A stretch of DNA of 64,000 nucleotides from Marsupella aquatica (lineage: Eukaryota; Marchantiophyta). The position numbers and the translations under genes are program-made. This document shows positions 24,762 to 36,016 of this stretch, in pieces. Numbering within the stretch: the stretch's first letter is position 1; every line of letters starts with the position of its first letter. The DNA is taken from NCBI GenBank assembly GCA_973895155.1, contig OZ316898.1, forward strand, positions 10,726,001 to 10,790,000, in the 5' to 3' direction. The notes under the pieces are model-generated. The model was not told the origin of the DNA. It saw only the letters and a list, made by a program, of their open reading frames with translations, and searched no databases.

Positions 24762-25451
24762 TCACCAATTGCATGACCGGTTGATCTGGTCCGAATCTTT
24801 TCCCAAATACATCCAGAATCCCCGGTGATAGACATATGCACTTCCCTTTACTTCTACAATGCCCTCACAACCATATGAATCTATTTTGAAGCGCACAAGG
24901 ATATCCCCATCATGTAGGCGTTGGCAAATAGGATCATAGAACTCCATCACCTTGCGCCCTGGTTTCTTCTCGTGGTGGATGATCAAATCACCCTTCTTGG
25001 GCATGAAACCCACATCAGCTTGCCCTGGCTGTCGGATTCGTGTGCCTGTCTTGCCATCAGACCTTCGTTCCGGAAGTGAACATGGATCTCTCCTCAGTGC
25101 TCGAAGAAGACTCATATCCCATCTTATGCAGTGGCATGTTAATGGATCATCCACATTTGCAGGAATGGAAGAGTTGGCTTGAGGATTCTTGCCAGTTTTG
25201 AGCTCACGCTTCAAGCTGTCAATTCGTGAACTCAATTCATCTAACTTGGCCAACCTTGCTGGAGGCCGGCTGCTGGTGAGAATTGGGCATGGTGGGCATG
25301 GGGGACATGGATGACATGGAGAGGTGCTGCAGCAGGCACTGGCTATTGCTCTACATCTTGTAGGTGACACTGCCCGACTGCAAGTTGGTGAGGTAAACTC
25401 ATGAAGCAGACATGAATCATCAGAGTGATGATCTTCATCATTGTCATCCAT
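24762..25451 (-). CDS. uncharacterised intronless 229-residue protein
   Basis: I do not recognise this family. The frame opens with an ATG and an acidic head (MDDNDEDHHSDD). Then comes a Cys/Pro-rich segment (CHPCPPCPPCPIL, residues about 46-58), a short predicted coiled coil (LDELSSRIDSLKRELKTG, about 70-87), a basic Arg/Lys stretch (RRSDGKTGTRIRQPGQ), and a C-terminal part that looks folded: MPKKGDLIIHHEK, VMEFYDPICQRLHDGDILVR, GCEGIVEVKGSAYVYHRGFW. The length far exceeds chance for DNA this AT-rich, and the C-terminal part has a decayed relative at 21430-21555 with conserved DILVRFK and GCE. That supports a once-coding, duplicated sequence. It could be a lineage-specific gene or part of an unrecognised mobile element. 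Expression unknown. Confidence 0.55.
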   Translation of the reverse strand: MDDNDEDHHSDDSCLLHEFTSPTCSRAVSPTRCRAIASACCSTSPCHPCPPCPPCPILTSSRPPARLAKLDELSSRIDSLKRELKTGKNPQANSSIPANVDDPLTCHCIRWDMSLLRALRRDPCSLPERRSDGKTGTRIRQPGQADVGFMPKKGDLIIHHEKKPGRKVMEFYDPICQRLHDGDILVRFKIDSYGCEGIVEVKGSAYVYHRGFWMYLGKDSDQINRSCNW

Positions 25452-28300
25452 GAAAATTTATAAGTTAAACAATGGTCCAGGAGACAATGATTAGATTTTT
25501 ATCCATAGACTGCAATTTTTGTTGTTCCACACTGATGATATGGAACGTCATATGATTAGGTAATTAGATTTACTTGTATAGGCAAGAATGGTCATTTGTT
25601 GTCAACTGCAAGGTTGAATGAATTCATAACTTCCATCCACAATGTACCAAAATTATTGAATGATTGAGATTGAAGATAATATATGTCATGCTGCATGATT
25701 AACATATATCAGGGTGCAGTGTCAATTGATCTTTACGGTAAATAATTCAATGAAGCGATAGACTTGAATCGACACATCTCATGACATCTCAATGTCTGAG
25801 AGTTGATCAATAGATTTGATCTTGAATGCCGGGTATGCAACTCCCCTTTGTATTAGCTAGAAGGAAATTTTAAATAACTAATTATGGCTTTATATATATC
25901 CATCTGACAAGGTAAATCACATGCGAGTATACTATTGTACATGTTCTCAATGCAAGGAATCCAAAAATAAAAACCAAGCTTGCTTTGATGCAGGAAAGCT
26001 GTGTCAAGCAGATTCAATGGCTTATTTAATTTTAAATACAGGGGTAGCCAACCTTTTAGTATTTTCATTCAACTCTTCTCATAAGAATCTATTATTTGTT
26101 TTCAATTCTGAGATGGACCCAGGCAGGCAACATGCATCCCAATACATAAAAAACTATATGTACATATACTCATGTTTTAAACTTAGGGTCACCCCTGGGG
26201 TCACCCTTCAGGCATGCACGCTGGGGGAGGGGAGCGAAGGGGATTGGATGGGGTGGGAAAGAATGTGGATGTAGAATCTAAGATCGCATCCCGGGGATCT
26301 TGCACTGGGTCATGCACAGGTTGGGGAAATAATTTTTAGGCTTGCGAGTTTCAGTTTCCCAAAAATGACTTATCACGTGTGACAAAGGATAGGGTACTTT
26401 TATTAATTCTAAGGGAGTCAATACTTAAGAATTTTCTGGGAAGAACATTAGGGTCTTATAAATTTTCTGGGAAGAACATTAAGGTTTTTTATTGATTTCA
26501 GATTCTTTAAAAAATCCAAAAATATTCCAGTGCGCTTTAGAAGGGGTTAATAAATTAACTAAATTTTCTTACATTTTAGAGGTCCCAGGCCTGAAAAAGT
26601 AGTGAGGTGATGGGGAGACTTCCATATAGTGGGACCTCCAAGTTGTTGGGAATTGAAGTTTAAGAGGTGTAGATATGACTGTTTGTAGAATGACATCTTT
26701 TATGCAATTCACAACTTCTTAGTTTTTTGCAACAATGTCTTTTACTCAATGTCAATGAACCCCCAAGTGTGGCAACCTTCTTTTGCGCAATTTTTAGGCA
26801 ACAATCTCTTTTATGTGGCAACCCTTTCATGAAATCACATCTTTAACAACATATCTATTACACAACATCTTTTTTGTTCAATGATATCTTTTACATAACA
26901 ATATATGCCATAGGCACAAGTATTGAGCTAGTGTTTCATGTTTTTGAAGCTGTCAGTATTGTATTAGGGAGAAATAAATAGTTCTAAATTGTTTCGTGTT
27001 CTAAATATTTGCTCAATTTTTTATAAGGAGACCTGCCACTCTCCTCATTGGCTGAACTTTACTTTGTTGGTTGGCCAAGGGCAAAACCCAAGATGGGTTT
27101 AGTGTCAAACTCTAGATATTAGTTGTGTGAGTGTATTGTGACCACATAGGTAATGCAAGTGGTTAATAGAGCTTCGATTTTCAAATCTCAGACTGAGAAT
27201 TGATCCCCAGACTGTCAAAATGCTCTCACTGTTCCAAGGAGAGGCAAGGATAGACAATCGTAGAACTGAGTAGGCAAGGATAGACAATCATAGAAATCAG
27301 TAGCCAAGGATAGATCAACAATCATAGAACTGAGTTCAGTGACTGTAACCCAATAACCATGGGTACCTAATTCTTGTACAATAGGCAGGGGTCTACAATT
27401 TTTATATGAACTAAAAAGTTGACTATAAGAAAAATTAAAATTTGAACACTTGGGTTTTTACACTTAATTTTTTTTGAAGTGATATAGAAAGTTTGGTTTT
27501 CTTTATTTCCACATAAAATTAAAAAATATTTCTATACATGTTGTAATTTTTATTTAGAAAATTCTAATTTTTTAATGAAACCCCCCAAAGCTGGCTCTTT
27601 GGCTGTAGATCATTGTATTGAAAAAATGTCATATAATTGGTTTTGATTTCCATATCAAAAACATGTTCCCTTATAATTTGGTTTGATTTCCATATCAAAA
27701 CATGTTCAGTTTTTTTACGTTACATTTTGGATTCCTTGAATTGAACAATACAATATTTCTGGATTCATTGAGTATTTTTGGATACCTTGACTTGAGAGGT
27801 ACATGATTTTAGTAGACTAAACTTCACATGATAAATTGAATATAAAGTAATTATAAATTTGCCATATTAAAAGGAGAGGAGAGTTGCTGCCAATAACCAG
27901 TGAACATCGTGGTCAGTCTCAAGCTCGAATGATCCAGGAACTGACAGAGCTCTACATATGGCACTATGCATATGGCACAGGCAGGCTGTCTAACTCTTCC
28001 ACATCTAAAAAGTCTGTAACACTCTCAGACCTTCAATAAGTTTTGCTGTCCAATTTCAAGTCCCACATGACCTGAAATTGAACCTCACTGTATTTCTGCA
28101 AACTGTATGTCTTTGCCTTCATGAAATCACAAACTAATTCCAGACCCTAGTTTCTTACCTTACCGAGATCAATGGAGGAAGCTTTAATGTATTGACCGAG
28201 CATATGAAAGACAGACAGAAGATGGAGCGGATCAGAACTTGCAGATCAAAAGATTGCAAAGCATACAGCGATCGATGGCACCTTCCGCGCCACGTACAAT
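25452..28300. other. AT-rich intergenic with small tandem repeats
   Basis: Tandem pairs or triplets: about 31 bp at 26428-26490 (aattttctgggaagaacatt twice), about 30 bp three times at 27242-27335 (aggcaaggatagacaatc), and about 42 bp twice near 27630-27710 (gatttccatatcaaaa). No coding exon recognised. Confidence 0.5.
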
Positions 28301-28612
28301 CAACAGTTAGAGAATCAAACCTCATGAGCAGCTGCTTCTGATCTCCAATGGGTCGAGGGCGAGAGGCAGCAAAATCAAGCAACCTCACTTGCTCATCGAA
28401 GCCTTCACTCTAAAAAATTGAACAAAGGATTCAAAATGGAAAAAAAGATAGTGAAACGTAACAGCTGACGACCCAACAGCAAAGATCCCGACAAAACGAC
28501 TTCGCCTTGGTATTCGAGGATTGATAGGCCCCCGCAACTGAAAGCAGCTCTGTAGCTGCCAAATAGACCAGCACATGTGCAACAAATCCGCGTGACTAAT
28601 TAAGATTCCCAT
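28301..28612 (-). CDS. possible spliced gene fragment, unknown product
   Basis: On the minus strand a good acceptor (tttttttag) is followed by an open stretch reading SEGFDEQVRLLDFAAS and RPIGDQKQLLMRFDSL, then a plausible donor (gtacgt) about 110 bp later. An ATG frame upstream on that strand (28612, MGILISHADLLHMCWSIWQL) could be an earlier exon. No family recognised and no further exon could be secured, so this is tentative. Confidence 0.25.
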
Positions 28613-29996
28613 ATCCTGATCACGTCAGTCTAATGTCTGTCGGAGACATTCCACATATAAAGACCAAAAACAAAGCAAAAAACCGAAAGAAGAGCGAACT
28701 GAAGAAAACCCACCTTACAAACACGAAAGCTGTCACCGTGATATGTAGCATACACAAAAGCTGACGCCCTCTCTTCTCTTGACGCCCTATTTACTATCAA
28801 CCAAAAGAATCAGTGCCCTTTCTTCCTCGGTCAACCACTCTCTAACAACCACGACTCTCCCCGAACTCCATTTCTCGTCTCTCCCTCGATCTTGGGTTCA
28901 ATGTTCATCTTCCACCACCATCGCCACCATGCTTCACCAAGGCACCTCCCTTCCCCTTTCGCTGAACCAGTTCCTCCAATCCTAATCCAATGACAACTTC
29001 CGTCCGATGAGTCAAGACAGGGCAAAATGTCCCAGTGTGACCCCGACAGGCCTTGCACTTATCTCAGCACTCCTTGCGAGCCCTCGACAAAGTGGTCTCG
29101 CGTCATAACCAACATCCGATCCATACTAATTATGGTCCCTGAAAAACAACTTTCGTTATTTTGGGGCATTGATGAAACAAAAGCCTGTGCAGAAGTCCAT
29201 GACCATCGAGGAGATTGCAGCTTAGCAACGTCGTCAAAGCTGATTAGCTCGTCCACTGCATTTGAGTGAGTCATATCTCGCCACGACGGCGAGTGGAATC
29301 TGAACAGCAGATTCTAGAACATTCTAGAAATCGAATTCATCTGCTATTGGAGACAGCTACCAATTCAAGCTCAGTGCGCACTGTTAACGACAATTTGAAG
29401 TGGGGTAGGAGAAAAGGTAATAGATGAAATAATGGAGAGCGAGTGTGGTTGGGGTCAGATGGCTGCATGTTACGCTGTGATTGATAGCGCAAAAAAGCGT
29501 CGTCTACAATGAGGTTTCTTCCTTTTCTTTCAACAGCATCTCAGGTGTACGTGTGCATGATGATGATGTTCTTGCGACTGTGATGGATATATAAAATGAA
29601 TTCGACAATGCCCGGAGTAATGGAGATTCTCAATTTTCGGAGAGCGACTGAAAGCTTGATTCTTCTAGTTGGATCGAATATGACATTAGTATAAGCCATC
29701 GAAAGTACATGTAGTACTGGAGCAAGTCTAAAGAAAGTGACTGACTTTGAAAGCAAACTACTGTATGATTGACCTTTCAAGAACTTCTAACAGCGGGCAA
29801 GTTCCCGAATCCCGTCCGTAAGTCATGGCTAATATCCAAATCTTTCACTCGCTTGTAGAACGTGGTAAACATTTAGTCTTCTTCGTGTCAATTGAGCTAC
29901 GTACCAAGGACGTATATTGCTCGACACTAGCTCGAAGGATGCCGAAAAAGTATGCCCTCGGTTAATTTCGTCTGATTGGTTAAAGCAGAAAAGGAC
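28613..29996. other. intergenic, unassigned
   Basis: Small open frames on both strands (for example 29027-29269) show no recognisable domain and overlap antisense frames of similar size. Nothing can be named. Confidence 0.4.
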
Positions 29997-30068
29997 GAGG
30001 AAAACCATGAAATTGTGTTGACAGATCCTGAATTTGCTGTCTGTCAACACAATTTCATGGTCTTCCTC
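29997..30068. repeat. inverted repeat, 28-bp arms with one mismatch, 16-nt loop
   Basis: Arms 29997-30024 and 30041-30068; the inner 21 bp (30004-30024 with 30041-30061) pair perfectly and include gaaattgtgttgacag. A stem of this length with a short loop resembles a small-RNA precursor or a foldback element remnant. Confidence 0.93.
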
Positions 30069-32144
30069 CGCAATTTGCTATCGAAATAGTAAGTAAATTG
30101 CCATCCAGATCCTGGAAATTAACAAGGTTGTACGTTGACAGTTGTCACAGATATGTGTATACATCATATTAAGCGTAAGAAAACGTAGAAAAAACTAATT
30201 GAAAAGTCGTTGCCATTCAACGACTAGTACAGATTCTTTTTCTTGAATTTTTCACATTTACATCAGGAGAATCGCTCTCTTCTGGAAATCCTGTTTAATT
30301 TCAAATTACCTGAAACGGGTGTTGATAAACTATACAGCAATTGCTTGGATGTTGCGGGGAAGAGTAATGTCTGCCTGTGAACGTACATGTATCGAGGCAC
30401 GTACGAAATTGGTTCTCCTTCATATGAAATCCTCGCAAACGTCCATGCATCAGCATTAGCTAGACTCTCCCATGCTTAAAGTATAGGATTCTTCTCATTT
30501 TCGACGACAGACATGCATGGTTAATATATAATGCGCTCGTTGCAACTGGAACTTGAGGATACTGTTTCTAGCCTGATCGAGTGAGCAGCCTTTTGCACCA
30601 ACACCTCCTGTCTGTCTTCTTCACTAACAGGCTTGACAGGAGGCACTCCACGAAATTCCAGACTCCCAGTGATGACTAGCACTGAACCAACGCTTACAGG
30701 TTTTGTACTTGTCGCTACCTGTTAGCGCGCTCAGCTCAGAGAAAATATATATTGAAGCCAGTATTTTTCATCAGTATAATTATCTAGCAGTAGACATTGA
30801 TGGAAAGTCTGAAAATGACCCAAAGAACGACAATCCGTCTGACTTTCAATGTGACTTTCAATGAGTCATGCTAGAATGAGAACAAATTAAATGACAAAAT
30901 CTGAATACAAACACCAGTGCTAAAATCAGGCGACTATGACTAGAAGAAATCATTCTGCTCAGATGACGAGTACAGTGTTGAATCCCCAGGTTACTACATG
31001 ATGGTCAATCCGGTCTGTCCGGTTTCCTTGCGAGTTTCCTTGCTCTTGTCTGTGTTGGGAGCCTGATTATGTAACACTGTTCTGAATTTTGTTGTAATTT
31101 GTAATACAATTTGACTCTGAAATTAAAACAAAGAACAGAAAATTTATCAGCACAACCTGTAATTACTAACCATGCAATCACTGAAGTATACAAAAACCAA
31201 GAGTGATGAAGAATGCAAAGTACCTCTGAGCTAGCTCTTGAATAAGGAGAAAAGGCTTAGCAATTGATTGGATCAAGACAGAATGAGGCTCTGAGAATAA
31301 AACAGGCAACGACACAAAAACCAGCAAAATCCTAAACTTTAACAAACTCCAGTCAAATGAGAAGTGCTACAAGAATCCTCTACCTCAAATACTTTAATTT
31401 TCCTGTCAACTACTATATATACTTTAATTTTTAGTAAGGGAAAAACAACTAAAATCGCCTCTAGCTACTTCGGTCGTATTTTTATTTGATTGGGTTCTGC
31501 AAAAGTAGCGCTCAGGACGTACGGGGACCATGTTGTAGATCGATCGTCCTCGGTTTTGCTGCGAGTGGGCTATCCAATAAGTGGCCCAGATCGAACATGA
31601 ACAACACAAATCGGAACTTTCCATGATGTTAGATAGGCACTGTAGGAGTGGCCCTGGAAATTACCGCTGCATAACATGTATGCCTCCTTGACCAAAATTC
31701 ACGTCACTTCTACACCGTTGGAAAGGTCATTAACGAATTCCAAAGCTGAAGCTGTACGTGTAAACCTTGAACCATGTATGGAATCCATGAAATAACGTTC
31801 AATCAACTGGCCTTGAAAGAAGCCACTGGTTGAGAAAAGTCACGGGCATGCATGGAAGGGTACATCAAGGCAGTCAAAGTCTGGGATTAAATGGCATTGA
31901 GTCCATAAGGAAGCCACAGAGCGTCGAAGATCATGAACTCCCCGCGTGTGCTGAACTTACCTGCTGCATGCAACTGAATTACAACCCAGCCAGCTGAATT
32001 CCTTCACTGGTTGGGGGATACGACAACCCCCTGCATGCCCCTTGCCCACGGGTAAGCCCCCTCACCTAATTGCTCCAGTAATGATCAAGGCTTGCTTTTT
32101 TGCCTTGAAAACCGAAAGCAGGCCCATCTAATAGAGGAACATCC
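30069..32144. other. intergenic, nothing recognised
   Basis: AT-rich; no coding exon, tandem array or transposon end identified. Several palindromic tetramer clusters (tagctagct, gatcgatc) occur, as elsewhere in this genome. Confidence 0.5.
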
Positions 32145-32225
32145 GTCCTACTTTGGAGCATGCATTTCTATGTCCTACTTTGGAGCATGCATTTCTATGT
32201 CCTACTTTGGAGCATGCATTTCTAT
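32145..32225. repeat. 27-bp tandem repeat, 3 copies
   Basis: Copies begin at 32145, 32172 and 32199 (gtcctactttggagcatgca...) with no mismatch. They abut the SINE-like element. Confidence 0.95.
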
Positions 32226-32465
32226 GTAAGGCAGCCACAAGGGGACAATACCCAGGGATCCCGACCAGGAGGAAGAGAGGATTAAACCAGAACCCAAAAG
32301 TGGGCAACCAGGATGGATTGAGAAGATAATCAATATTCCCACCACTACACCCCACCCCCACACACACATACCCTCCACACCCGGTATATGTGAAGGGAGG
32401 ATTGAACCTGAGACCACTCGGTTCTAGGTTCATCCTCCGGCCAACTGACCAAAGCCAGTTGATTA
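32226..32465 (-). mobile_element. tRNA-derived SINE-like element, copy 2
   Basis: Read on the minus strand it starts near 32465 with tggctttggtcagttggcc (A-box-like), followed 32 bp later by ggttcaatcctccc (B-box-like), spacing typical of an internal RNA polymerase III promoter. A non-tRNA body follows, including a GT/G-rich segment. The body resembles 13350-13571. Start, end and target duplications are not resolved; the left end adjoins a 27-bp tandem repeat. Confidence 0.55.
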
Positions 32466-35400
32466 TGATCAAGGCTTGTTGCCCCCTAGGTTAAGCGTTA
32501 CCGTACATAAAAGTCTGCACACGTTTCAGTCGTAATTAATTAAAGCTACGTACATACTAGATATATGTTTCCCGACTTTCAGGACTGACGCTAGTATGGT
32601 TTCTTTGCTTCATTCCAGAGCATCATGCCTGATCTGAGACGACTATTAAGACCAAGGAACTGGAACAGAGCTGACGTTAGATTCAGGGTAGTATAGGATG
32701 GAGGATATCGCTTGTTGTACCGAAGAAGATCCAATTGTTTTGGCAATGGGTTCATATTCGCATTTGCTGAGCCAATATTCCCAATGTCCAGGTCTCGAGA
32801 GACCTGTGCGTAGTCCTGAGCCTTTTGTTATGCCACTTGGAGATGATCTATAGGATCTAATCTTCTGTAGCTGTATCTTGGAGAAATTAAAGATTCAGAT
32901 CTGAACCCTAAATCTGAAATGCCCGCTGAAGTCCCGGGGAGGAATTCGATTACGTGGATAAAAAGAGGTGTCAGTTCCTCCTTTCTTAACGTGGGCAGTC
33001 ACGCTCGGTCGACACCGGCCTAATTACTGAACGAATAGACGAGCAGGCTATATAGCGAGCAAAAAAATTATACGATGATTGTGCACTACTCACAAACAGT
33101 CAAATTATGTACATCTATACTCGATAGGTGGTTACGGTACAGGCAGGCATAGGAAGGCTGTTTATGGTCCATCATAAACAGCCCGATCCGTTGCAGAGGA
33201 ATGATTTGCCAGATGGTGTGACTTGGGTTTGATCGAGCTGGACTGATCGAGAGTGGAGAGAGTGGAGACAAGTCTGACCTTGACTAATTAAGAGAGCTCT
33301 ACGTACTTACTTAACTTTACGTTAAACTTCCAACCAAAGCTTGGTGGAACGTAGTGGGGCTTCGCTTCATATATGCTGCTGCCGCTATTCCGTAGTCTCA
33401 TATATAGACTGCAAGTCCTGAAGCTACATTCGTTTCGCTGGCTAAGTAGCATTACCTAACCAGTTATCCTCCGGCATTTGGCATTGAAATTTGTGAAAGG
33501 GATTTTCTCCCTTTACTGTTCTTTGTCTCGACGTTCTTTCTGTAGTTTTGTGAATTTTCCTGCACCGCTTACTGTCCTTACATGTAAAAGGACGCGGGGT
33601 GTTTTGACAGCGGGGACTCAACACGTGTTGTGCTCTGCTCTCCCCGCTCCTGTCTAGTGGATGCTCGATCCTCATGTTTATCCTGTTAAGAATTCAAACT
33701 AGCTTTTCTCCCCGGGCGAGCAATGCTCTTGGTTGAAGTACTTATGTCCGGTTTGATTCTCGGGGTACTCAGAGTTCAATATTCAATAGAGGATTCGAAG
33801 CTTTTTCACTGGAACTCATGGACTCGATGTTTACTATTTTCTGTCTCCAATTCTCACAGCATTGAGTTCCTCACGTGTATTCTCTTCACGTACTTCCGTG
33901 TGCACTTTACCTCGTTTTGATACTCCTGATCATAAAATTTGAAGAGGTCGTCAACACTCGGTTGAATCGACCTGTTGATCGATCCAGGAAGGTGTTGTGA
34001 TCCAAGAATCTTGATCTGTGATAGATTCAACATATATCACTACACTGATTGTAGATCGAGTCCAAACAAAATGGCGATCCCGTTTACTGTACATGGTCTA
34101 CTAAGCTAGCTAGAAGTAGCTTTAAGACTACCTCACGGACCACACTAGGTTTAGGAGGCTATGTATATATCACAGTAACATAAAGAGGAGTATTGAAGGC
34201 TTGCCAACCAAAATAGTGCTATGCATCAATGGTTGATCCTGCCCATCTCAGCTGCTAACACCAGATCGATTGTAGAAAGCTTTTAATGTCATTTCGATCG
34301 AGGGCATTACCTCACGTCACCGCCTATTTAGCAGATTCACATGCTTGGGGGCCATCCCTAGCTAGTGGATCGTCCACTAGATTGTACGTAACTAGATTGT
34401 AAGAAACATGTACGGGGGCATTTCCTGGAACAATAAATATGTCTTCATGGAAGGTATTCAGTTACCACATATGATTGCGCTCAATTACTGAAATAGACTG
34501 TAGAACATTAATTAATCTGGATTGATCAATAGTAAAACAAACTGAACCGAATTGTTATGATGAAACAAGTATCGACAGAGAGAGAGACTCGGGCGGATTC
34601 CTCATGGAGGAATGACCGGCAACCTGCCAAATTTGTTAGGTGCAACCACGTCGACCCTGTTAGTAGGTACGTCACGGCACCATGCGTTCGTTGACACCTG
34701 TTTGCGCTTTCAAAGAGGCAAATGCCTCCATGACAAAGGGCTAACTGTAAAGTATTCGAGATACTTGGAAGTCCAAGTTCCGCTGCAGGCATGCGAAGCA
34801 AACGGGACTGCAAAGGAGCGATGTAGCCTGTTACCGTGTTTTCGATCTTGACCTGCTATACCATGGGCAACCTCGGACAACGACGAGAGGTTGAGGACCT
34901 TGTTGCGATCGACTTTATTTCGCGCGAAAAGATTCTGCACGAGCTAGAGTCCGATTTCGCATGAGTCGATCCGTAAACCATCTCACAATCCCAGCAGTGG
35001 TTGAATACTCACCGCGTTCCAACTGAGTGGGATGTCCCGCCTGTCTTGCTTCAGGACGCGACAGCGATGAGAGAGTAATAATTAAGAACCGATCGAAATA
35101 AAAGTGACTTCCCAGCCACCCTGCATGGTTCCTGCTGTACGTACAGTAGATCAGCCGGTTGACAGCAGGAGAGAAAAATCTCGTCCTCTGCCGTAGCTAT
35201 GTACAGAGTATATGGAGTACATTGCAATTGGGTGAACTTCACAAGCATGCTGTACACATAACTGTGTACGCATGCACATCACATTGTGTGGTACTGCCGT
35301 CAGATCCGTGACAGCACAACACCGCACCGCTGTGGAAGTTTGGAGAAGGCAGAAGTTTTGGAGTTCCAGAATTACAAACCTGGCTGTCCTCTAGTAGACT

Positions 35401-36016
35401 AGCAGTATCAACATCGAATTGAGGTCTAGTACAATGTTAATTAATGCGTGCGTTAACTCCGAAACGAACGGGTCTGGAGTCTGGACGTCGTGCAGCTGGA
35501 CTGAACAGGACTACGGGCTCTATATATCCCTATAGTCTATAGTAACTCAATCCTAGATTGTTGAGACTGTCCTGCCTCGCGAGCTGTAGCTAGAAGAAGC
35601 TGTAGGTAGCTTACAAGACTGCTCATTACTCTTCTAGCTACAGTACATTCAAGATTCATCAATCTGTGATCGAGTCAGTGTCAATTTTGTGGTCCAAGCC
35701 CCGAGCGCTGCCATAACTCGATCGCTCAGATCAAAAGCGCCAAGTTCCATTCGTAGACCAAGCACCATTGAAGCAGTACTCTGAACCGCCTACGGCCCCG
35801 GACTGTGAGTACTAACGTTCTGTCTGTAGCTTTCAAGTCTAGCCCAGCTTGCTTGTGGTAGACTAAATTGCAAGTCATCTGAATTGCGACCTTCTTTTTA
35901 CGAGAGCTTTCGAAAGCAACAAAGGGGCAGTATAGAATTTACGTTGTTCAAAGTCAGATTGTCTGACCAAAAGCCAAACATTCTCCTCACTATCTGCAGT
36001 GGACGTGTCGAAGACC
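32466..36016. other. intergenic and CER3 promoter region
   Basis: A GC-richer patch near 33580-33660 has phrases resembling the diverged repeats at 43330-43500 (catgtaaa...gccgcgggtg type). No coding exon recognised. The last few hundred bases should hold the CER3 promoter and 5' UTR; a tctgcag at about 35993 could be the acceptor of a 5' UTR intron. Confidence 0.4.
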
